From a virus, in IMG/VR virus record IMGVR_UViG_3300036832_000990, positions 1 to 24,434 of that record: a DNA stretch of 24,434 nt; one strand, written 5' to 3'. The position numbers and the translations under genes were made by a program. The notes beneath the pieces are model-generated. The model saw only the letters and a list, made by a program, of their open reading frames with translations. It searched no databases and was not told the origin of the DNA. Positions 20,153 through 24,434 of this stretch are shown here, in pieces. Each line of letters opens with the position of its first letter. Position 1 is the first letter of the stretch.

Positions 20153-21259
20153 TCAGCCTCCATGGATTTCATATTCCTCGCGTTTGATTGCTCCTTTGCT
20201 GGCGTCGCCGCGCAGGAAGGACGACCACCAGAAGACCCCGGTCCCCGTTTTTGTTTTTCGAATCTTGAAATGCCCGCGAACCAGATGCTGGCGCGCGCTC
20301 TCGCGGTCGATGCCGCGCGCCGCGGCTATGCGCGCCTGGCTGCGCGAGAGCGCGAGCCGTGTGCGCCGGTAAGGCAGGAATTGCGAACGCCCGTTCTTGC
20401 GGCGTGCCTTGTTCAAGCGCGTGAGATCGACCGCTTCATGCTCGACACACGGGTTCTTGGTATTGAGCATGGCGAGGAAGCATTGCACCCACCCGCCCTC
20501 GCCCTGCACGTCGGCTTCCCACTTCAACATGAATTGTTGAATCTCTTTCGCGTTGCCGCGTGCCAGCACGAAGCCGATGATGCCGGTGCCGTGCGGCGAG
20601 ATGCCCGGCATCATGTGGCGGTCGAGTGTTTTCATCGCCTCGATCTCGCGCGCGTCGCGGAAGTCTTCCCAACGGTCCCGCCCCGTGAAGGTGGCCCGGA
20701 TCGCGGCCATGTCCGCGGTCATCCATTTGCTTTCGAGCTTTTGGCGGTAGAGGCCGACCAGGTCGCGCATGATCGGATCGGGGATCGAGCTGATAATGAG
20801 ATTGTGCGCGCGGTGAATGATGTTGCGCACATTGCCGTTCTCGCGCCAGTCGAAGTAGATGCTGATCGGCGAGATGTTGACGGCGTGCTCGATGGCATCG
20901 CATGTGTGCACCCAGGCGACGGTCATGAACCCGGTCTGACCGCCCGGCATCGATTCAATCAGGACGCCTTGCTTCGAGGGTGTCGGCGCGTCGTCGAATT
21001 TCCGGCGACCGACGCCGCCGTCCTTGCCGAGCCCCCCACGATATTCGACCCACATGGTTTCGTAGGGCAGCCGGCAGAGCGGCAGCGCGGCGACCAGGCT
21101 TGAGGGCCGCGAATCGATGAGATCGCCGGCTGCGCGGGCGACCTCGTCGGCGACCTCGAACCGCTCTGCGGTTTCGATCCAGGGCGCCATGTGCGCGGCG
21201 AAGCCGCCAATATCGTTGAGCGTCCCGCGCGCGGCGAGCATATCGTCGGCAAGTCTCAT
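20153..21259 (-). CDS. Large unknown phage protein (first gene of the minus operon)
   Basis: 368-aa protein with no recognised enzymatic motif. The middle has 'VAWVHTCDAIEHAVNISPISIYFDWRENGN' and 'DPIMRDLVGLYRQKLESKW'. The C-terminal ~90 residues are basic, with 'RLNKARRKNGRSQFLPYRRTRLALSRSQ' and 'RGHFKIRKTKTGTGVFWWSSFLRGD'. That 'V.GHFK.RKTGVFWW....RG' block recurs, as far as I recall, at the ends of other phage proteins and may be a nucleic-acid-binding or partner-binding module. It is the first gene after the predicted promoter. The ribosome-binding site is weak (GAGG only 2 nt before the ATG). Confidence 0.63.
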   Translation of the reverse strand: MRLADDMLAARGTLNDIGGFAAHMAPWIETAERFEVADEVARAAGDLIDSRPSSLVAALPLCRLPYETMWVEYRGGLGKDGGVGRRKFDDAPTPSKQGVLIESMPGGQTGFMTVAWVHTCDAIEHAVNISPISIYFDWRENGNVRNIIHRAHNLIISSIPDPIMRDLVGLYRQKLESKWMTADMAAIRATFTGRDRWEDFRDAREIEAMKTLDRHMMPGISPHGTGIIGFVLARGNAKEIQQFMLKWEADVQGEGGWVQCFLAMLNTKNPCVEHEAVDLTRLNKARRKNGRSQFLPYRRTRLALSRSQARIAAARGIDRESARQHLVRGHFKIRKTKTGTGVFWWSSFLRGDASKGAIKREEYEIHGG

Positions 21260-21292
21260 GGCCTCATCTCATCGCGAGCGCGATGTCCAAAC

Positions 21293-21348
21293 GGGTTTAA
21301 CCGTCGTTTAACCTTGGCCTCGGTTGTCATTTTACGCAACGGGTAAAC
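21293..21348. promoter_or_regulatory. Operator-like repeat cluster
   Basis: Three related octamers: GGTTTAAC (21294-21301), GTTTAACC (21306-21313) and GGGTAAAC (21341-21348). Read on the minus strand the first two overlap a GGTTAAAC direct repeat with an 11-bp period, about one helical turn. The third lies in the promoter spacer and is inverted relative to them. This is typical of repressor operators; the cognate protein is likely the XRE gene downstream. Confidence 0.55.
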
Positions 21349-21358
21349 TCGTCATCAA
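21329..21358 (-). promoter_or_regulatory. Predicted sigma70 promoter of the minus operon
   Basis: Minus strand -35 TTGATG (21358-21353), an 18-bp spacer, and -10 TAAAAT (21334-21329). It sits about 70 bp upstream of the first gene of the operon (start 21259). Confidence 0.6.
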
Positions 21359-21412
21359 CACCTATGCTTTGGTATGTAGCACGGGACAAAATACCACCGC
21401 TGCCCGTCGTGA

Positions 21413-21424
21413 TAGCGCGCGCTA
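21413..21424. repeat. Perfect 12-bp palindrome
   Basis: TAGCGCGCGCTA, about 20 bp beyond the stop of the lipoprotein-like gene in its transcription direction. No U-tract follows, so a terminator role is doubtful; it could be a binding site. Confidence 0.5.
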
Positions 21425-21443
21425 CGCCGTGCCATTTTGCGAA

Positions 21444-22073
21444 CTAAAAGCGCGCGCCGGTCGAATGTGACAGTCGCCCGTCAAGCAGTGTGCCTGCGGC
21501 ATCGCGCCGCGCCGATCGCCACGTCATGATTCCGAGCGCGAGCGCGATGAGCGACGCGAGCGCCGCCATGCCGGCGAGCATCGTGCCGCGCATCGGCGGC
21601 CGAGTGTCGCGATCTTGCTGTCGCAGCAAGAAATCGCTCTTGGGTGCGGTGCCCATTTTTTGCTCATCGAGTTGCAACCGGCGCACCTGGTCATAGAGCC
21701 TCGCATCGGCGTCGGCATCGACCGCCCGGAATGTGCGCTCGACCCGTTGCGTCGGATTATCGGCCGGCGCTGGCGCGATAATGGGCGGCGGTGCCGGCGG
21801 TGCTGAGAACCGCGCCACCTGGGCGGCGACATGGTGATGGCGGGCCTGGGTATGCGCCGTGACGCCGTCACGCCGCGCGCCGTGCCCACCCACGTACCAG
21901 CATCGCCGCCCGTCGACGATGCGATAACGCCGCCAGCCGTGGTCGTCCGGCAGGTTGCGATAGTCGGTGATGCATCGGTCGGCCGCGGGCGTCGCGGGTG
22001 CCGCCGCGGCCGGCGTGCAGGCGGCGAGCTGCAGTGCGAGCATTCCGCCGGCCAGGCATGCGAGGCTTTCCAT
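21444..22073 (-). CDS. Lipoprotein-like protein with C-terminal membrane segment
   Basis: 209-aa protein. The N-terminus 'LACLAGGMLALQLAAC' ends in a lipobox-like LAAC (Cys19), though the n-region lacks the usual Lys/Arg. A mature segment with 'RCITDYRNLPDDHGWRRYRIVDGRRCWYVG' follows (two cysteines, Trp-rich; a motif I associate with Bradyrhizobium cell-envelope proteins). Then come a Pro/Ala-rich linker and, at about 170-190, a transmembrane helix ('MLAGMAALASLIALALGIM'). GGGGAGG six to seven bases upstream supports the start. Gene content resembles a moron or host-derived gene rather than a core phage gene. Confidence 0.65.
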   Translation of the reverse strand: MESLACLAGGMLALQLAACTPAAAAPATPAADRCITDYRNLPDDHGWRRYRIVDGRRCWYVGGHGARRDGVTAHTQARHHHVAAQVARFSAPPAPPPIIAPAPADNPTQRVERTFRAVDADADARLYDQVRRLQLDEQKMGTAPKSDFLLRQQDRDTRPPMRGTMLAGMAALASLIALALGIMTWRSARRDAAGTLLDGRLSHSTGARF

Positions 22074-22089
22074 CGGGCGCCTCCCCTTT

Positions 22090-22560
22090 TTACGAGCGCA
22101 CCGGCGCGAAGCGGCGGACCTCGGCCGCGCCCTGCTCGATCAGCACGCGCTCGTTGGTCGCCCGCATGGTGTTCGACACCCGCTTGGCCAGCTCGGAAAA
22201 ATTCTCGATCCGGTCCTGGACGCGCGAGCCGCGTGCCCGCAAGGCGGCGGCGAGCGCGCGGGCTTCTTCGCCGATCTCGCTGGCCATCGTGGTGAGCGAA
22301 TCGGCGGTCTTCTCGATGTCGCGCGCCGCTACCTCGCAGGCGAGTGCGATGGCCTTGCCGGCCTCGACGCCGAGCACCGATGGTCCGGCTTCGGGCTCCG
22401 GGTCGCGCGGGTCGTTGTGCGGATCGAAGCCCACCTTGGCCCTAGCGGTGGGCGGTGATGGGCGTCGGGCGCCATTGTCCTGATGGTCGGGCGCGTCGCG
22501 CTCCAGCGCATCGGCGACGGCGGTAAGGCCGCGGTGGCCGGGATCGTTCGTGTCGGTCAT
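22090..22560 (-). CDS. Hydrophilic helical protein, unknown
   Basis: 156-aa protein beginning at 22560 (SD GGGAGAG close upstream; the longer in-frame ORF extends into the att region and is rejected). The first ~60 residues are disordered and rich in Asp/Pro. The rest is one long helical region ('ARDIEKTADSLTTMASEIGEEARALAAALRARGSRVQDRI'), probably a coiled coil, with a heptad pattern reminiscent of methyl-accepting or phasin-like helices. No function is known. It lies 16 nt upstream of the lipoprotein-like gene. Confidence 0.62.
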   Translation of the reverse strand: MTDTNDPGHRGLTAVADALERDAPDHQDNGARRPSPPTARAKVGFDPHNDPRDPEPEAGPSVLGVEAGKAIALACEVAARDIEKTADSLTTMASEIGEEARALAAALRARGSRVQDRIENFSELAKRVSNTMRATNERVLIEQGAAEVRRFAPVRS

Positions 22561-22594
22561 GGGCTCTCTCCCTGGGTTGAAAACGGGGGAAAAA

Positions 22595-22618
22595 AGTTTG
22601 GGAATTAGTTTGGGACTC
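22595..22618 (+). repeat. Left-flank TTTGGGACT repeat (candidate arm site)
   Basis: Two tandem units, AGTTTGGGAAT and TAGTTTGGGACTC. The stretch 22595-22623 matches 22859-22887 at 27 of 29 positions. It lies about 150 bp left of the tRNA fragment. Confidence 0.75.
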
Positions 22619-22642
22619 TGTGTAACCAACCGTGAACAAATG

Positions 22643-22665
22643 GTCCCAAACAAGTCCCAAACTCG
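22643..22665 (-). repeat. Left-flank inverted TTTGGGACT repeat (candidate arm site)
   Basis: Two units on the opposite strand, GTCCCAAAC and AGTCCCAAACTCG on the plus strand. Same motif as the other two clusters, in inverted orientation. Confidence 0.72.
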
Positions 22666-22768
22666 CCGATTCGGACCCGACGAAAGCACAAAAATAGAAC
22701 GCTAAACTGTTGTGCGATCAGCGACTTAGCGCCGAAAATCGGGGAAACGTCGTCAGGCGACCATCGTC

Positions 22769-22813
22769 CTGTTAACCGGTTGGTCGCTGGTTCGAATCCG
22801 GCCCGGGGAGCCA
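22769..22813 (+). other. tRNA-Asn(GTT) 3' half: predicted attachment core
   Basis: The 45 nt run from the anticodon loop (CTGTTAA, anticodon GTT) through the variable loop, the T arm (GCTGG-TTCGAAT-CCGGC), the acceptor 3' strand (CCGGGGA), discriminator G and CCA. Each segment has the length seen in tRNA-Asn. The sequence just left (CATCGTC) cannot pair with the anticodon stem, so the 5' half is absent. This is the usual form of attP or attR for a tyrosine integrase that targets a tRNA 3' end. The integrase gene ends 18 nt away. Confidence 0.85.
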
Positions 22814-22831
22814 GCGATTTCAAAGACTTAG

Positions 22832-24043
22832 TCATCCGACCACCTTCAGCTTACCGCGAGTTTGGGACTTAGTTTGGGACTCCGTGTCATCCGCGGCGCC
22901 GGTTTGGGATTGGCTCGCTGCGGCGAGCGCCGCTTCGTTCGCAGCCGCGGTCGCTTCCAGCGCGGCCGTAAGCTCGGTCTTGAGCACATGCCGATACTTG
23001 CGCGTCGTCTTGATGTCCGCGTGGCCCATAAGCTCCTGCGTGATGCTGAGATCGCGAGCCTGCCGCGTCAGGCGCGACGCCGCGGTATGGCGCAGATCGT
23101 GCCAGCGCAGGCTGGCGATGCCGGCTTCCTTCTTGGCCCGCTGCCAGCGCGATTGCAGCCCCCAATAGGTGATCGGGTAGCGCCGGCCCTTTGCACGCTC
23201 GCCTTGAACCTTGCCGCCATGATGACCGGTCGCGACATAGGTGAAGACGTGCACCGCATGATGCCCGACCAGCGGGCGCAGGATGGCCTCGATCGCGGCC
23301 GTCAGCGGCATGGTTTTCTGTTCCTGCTTGCCCTTGCGGTTCTTCGCCAGATAGCGGATCACCCGGTTCTGCCAATCGACCTGCGACCACGTCAGCAGCG
23401 CGCGTCGCTTGCGCAGCCCCGCCAGAATCGAGAACTTGAAGATCGGCGCGTAGTCGTCGCGGATCGTATCGACCAGCTTGGCTTCCTCGTCGAAGGTCGC
23501 TTCGCGCGGCGTCTCGCCGGCCGGTTCATCGAGCATCGGCCATTTCAGCGCGCGCACGTTCGCATCGTAGCGGTCGGTGACGTGCCGGATGGCGGCGCGA
23601 AAAACCTCCATGGTGCGGTTGACCGTGGTGTTCGAGATCGGCTTCAACATCGGGCGCCCCTTGGCGTCGGTGCCGATCCGCTTCATCTGCGCGCGCCGCT
23701 TTTTCTGTACCTCGGTCAGCATGGTGTTGGTGAGATCGTGGACCGGCGTTTCGGGATCGATCAGCGCAACGATGTCGTCCCGCATCGGCGAGCCGATCAG
23801 GCGCACCAGCTCGGCCTCGTCGCCGCCCACGTCACTCGCGTAATGCCCGAATGCGATATTGATCGTCATCGGCTTCTTGCCCTGTTCGCGCTCGGCACGC
23901 ACTATCACTTCGGCTTTCGCGATTTCGGCTTGCTCGACGGCGATTGCTCCGCGCTTGCTCGTTGCGCCAGTTGGTCCCGAAAACCGATGACCTCCGCGCC
24001 AGAAGTCGAAGTAGTAGAGTCCCTTGGTTTTGGTGATTGACAT
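22832..24043 (-). CDS. int: Tyrosine-type site-specific integrase
   Basis: 403-aa phage integrase, catalysing recombination between attP and a tRNA-Asn attB. The N-terminus 'MSITKTKGLYYFDFWRGGHRFSG' is an arm-binding domain. The core-binding region lies at about 75-180. Catalytic residues are visible: R211 (in 'AGLRKRR'), the beta-hairpin Lys region ('AKNRKGKQEQKTMPL'), H315 and R318 (in 'WHDLRHTAASRL'), H341 (in 'LMGHADIKTTRKYRH') and nucleophile Y350. The C-terminal tail ('ESQTKSQTRG') is encoded by one of the candidate arm-site repeats. The gene ends 18 nt from the att core. The start is supported by the conserved N-terminal sequence but overlaps the upstream HTH gene by 139 nt. Confidence 0.93.
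   Translation of the reverse strand: MSITKTKGLYYFDFWRGGHRFSGPTGATSKRGAIAVEQAEIAKAEVIVRAEREQGKKPMTINIAFGHYASDVGGDEAELVRLIGSPMRDDIVALIDPETPVHDLTNTMLTEVQKKRRAQMKRIGTDAKGRPMLKPISNTTVNRTMEVFRAAIRHVTDRYDANVRALKWPMLDEPAGETPREATFDEEAKLVDTIRDDYAPIFKFSILAGLRKRRALLTWSQVDWQNRVIRYLAKNRKGKQEQKTMPLTAAIEAILRPLVGHHAVHVFTYVATGHHGGKVQGERAKGRRYPITYWGLQSRWQRAKKEAGIASLRWHDLRHTAASRLTRQARDLSITQELMGHADIKTTRKYRHVLKTELTAALEATAAANEAALAAASQSQTGAADDTESQTKSQTRGKLKVVG
22859..22882 (+). repeat. Right-flank TTTGGGACT repeat inside the integrase 3' end
   Basis: Tandem AGTTTGGGACT and TAGTTTGGGACTC, near-identical to 22595-22618. On the minus strand it encodes the SQTKSQT tail of the integrase. It lies about 50 bp right of the att core. 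Confidence 0.78.
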
Positions 24044-24288
24044 GGTATTCGCTGCCTCGCCTGTCGGGTCAGAAATCCGGCCACGTCGCCCAGCGTGAAC
24101 CGGCGGTGCGGACGCTTGGCCCCCGTGCCGATTTGATGAAATGTGAGATCGCCGGCCTCGATATGATTGGTGAGCGTGTGACGATCAGATTCGAGCGCGT
24201 CGGCAAGCTCTTCGATACCGATCCAGGTGCGACCTTCGAAGACACGCCGAACGCGGTCCGGCAACTCCACTGCGGTTTCCATCGACAT
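23905..24288 (-). CDS. Excisionase-like winged-helix DNA-binding protein
   Basis: 127-aa protein. Residues about 14-72 ('RTWIGIEELADALESDRHTLTNHIEAGDLTFHQIGTGAKRPHRRFTLGDVAGFL') form a MerR/excisionase-type wHTH. It is directly upstream of the integrase in the same orientation, the normal place for Xis. The start is placed at 24288 because a GGGAGAG sits six bases upstream; ATGs at 24303 and 24282 are alternatives. The C-terminal ~45 residues are Ser/Lys/Arg-rich, low in structure, and lie in the 139-nt overlap with the integrase, so that end may be poorly constrained. Confidence 0.72.
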   Translation of the reverse strand: MSMETAVELPDRVRRVFEGRTWIGIEELADALESDRHTLTNHIEAGDLTFHQIGTGAKRPHRRFTLGDVAGFLTRQARQRIPCQSPKPRDSTTSTSGAEVIGFRDQLAQRASAEQSPSSKPKSRKPK

Positions 24289-24311
24289 GATGGACTCTCC
24301 CATTGTAACGG

Positions 24312-24374
24312 TTAAAACCTTTTTGCTTCAAGCGTCACGGAAAGCCCAACCTTGGGCTCGATCTTTGTGGACAT
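24312..24374 (-). CDS. Possible 20-aa peptide ORF
   Basis: ATG directly after the stop of the partial gene at the edge (TGA-ATG), encoding 'MSTKIEPKVGLSVTLEAKRF'. Coupling is suggestive but the peptide is very short and no ribosome-binding site is clear. Confidence 0.22.
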   Translation of the reverse strand: MSTKIEPKVGLSVTLEAKRF

Positions 24375-24434
24375 TCACAGCCTCTCGAATTCGATCCGGG
24401 TGACGACGGTCTCGGGCTTGCAGTTGTTGGCGGC
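24375..24434 (-). CDS. C-terminal end of an unknown gene (cut by window edge)
   Basis: Nineteen codons open from the right edge, ending 'ETVVTRIEFERL' and TGA. The protein-like composition and the downstream coupled ATG suggest a real gene of the same minus-strand direction as int; its identity cannot be told from this fragment. Confidence 0.45.
   Translation of the reverse strand, partial: AANNCKPETVVTRIEFERL

Larger units (their letters stand above)
21260..21443. promoter_or_regulatory. Intergenic control region of the minus operon
   Basis: 184 bp without a gene. It contains a sigma70-like promoter reading left (21329-21358), three operator-like repeats (21293-21348), a GGTAT/ATACC inverted repeat at 21371-21395 and a perfect 12-bp GC palindrome (21413-21424) just after the stop of the lipoprotein-like gene. 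Confidence 0.6.

Noticed and set aside
19715-21103. 462-aa plus-strand ORF opposite the XRE and 368-aa genes
   Set aside because: The XRE domain on the minus strand is unambiguous; the plus reading is a codon-bias shadow.
22769-22813. Complete, functional tRNA-Asn gene
   Set aside because: Only the 3' part is present; the preceding bases cannot form the anticodon 5' stem, D arm or acceptor 5' strand.
22862-24040. 392-aa plus-strand ORF opposite the integrase
   Set aside because: The integrase has all catalytic residues; the plus ORF has none and is Arg/Leu-rich shadow sequence.
24302-24331. Promoter for the excisionase gene (TTGAAG-18-TACAAT, minus strand)
   Set aside because: The implied transcription start (about 24295) would fall inside the ribosome-binding site, so the message would lack it; spacing does not work for the chosen start.

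Overview
The window reads as one temperate, contractile-tailed (myovirus-type) phage or prophage of a high-GC alphaproteobacterium, most likely Hyphomicrobiales (Bradyrhizobium/Rhodopseudomonas-like). This rests on the strong GC-rich codon use, on small conserved phage ORFs of a type I associate with that order, and on a tRNA-Asn(GTT) 3' half used as an attachment core. The host call is inference; no ribosomal or housekeeping gene is present.

Layout. (1) Positions 3-8885, plus strand: the distal end of the late structural operon. It holds a baseplate J-like protein (5' cut by the window edge), a Mu gp48/YmfQ-like protein, a beta-helix tail fibre, two collagen-like (Gly-X-Y) fibres with different C-terminal heads, several small proteins including a cupin-like one, and a GT4-type glycosyltransferase. 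It closes with a strong UUCG-loop terminator at 8967-8992. (2) Positions 9126-21259, minus strand: a very compact convergent operon of about 28 genes, mostly joined by ATGA stop/start overlaps. Most are small unknown proteins and several carry CxxC knuckles. Recognisable members are an XRE repressor-like protein, a double LuxR/GerE helix-turn-helix protein, a DUF6166 protein, a HerA/FtsK-type ATPase and a YkgJ-like cysteine-cluster protein. A sigma70-like promoter with three operator-like repeats lies just upstream (21293-21358). (3) Positions 21444-22560, minus: a lipoprotein-like membrane protein and a hydrophilic protein. (4) Positions 22595-24434: the integration module, with a tRNA-Asn 3' half (22769-22813), repeated TTTGGGACT-type sites on both sides, a tyrosine integrase, and an excisionase-like wHTH gene that overlaps the integrase by 139 nt.

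Because similar repeats lie on both sides of the tRNA fragment and no tRNA 5' half precedes it, this looks like attP (an unintegrated or circularly assembled phage genome, or a tandem prophage junction) rather than a simple host-phage boundary.

The most interesting points are: the possible pairing of Thr-rich collagen-like fibres with a co-transcribed glycosyltransferase; the HerA-like ATPase with duplicated C-terminal segments inside a phage operon; the sensor-less tandem GerE protein; the attP architecture; and a conserved small gene broken by a single-base frameshift at about 12616. Coordinates and translations were derived by eye. Family names come from motif recognition without database searches.
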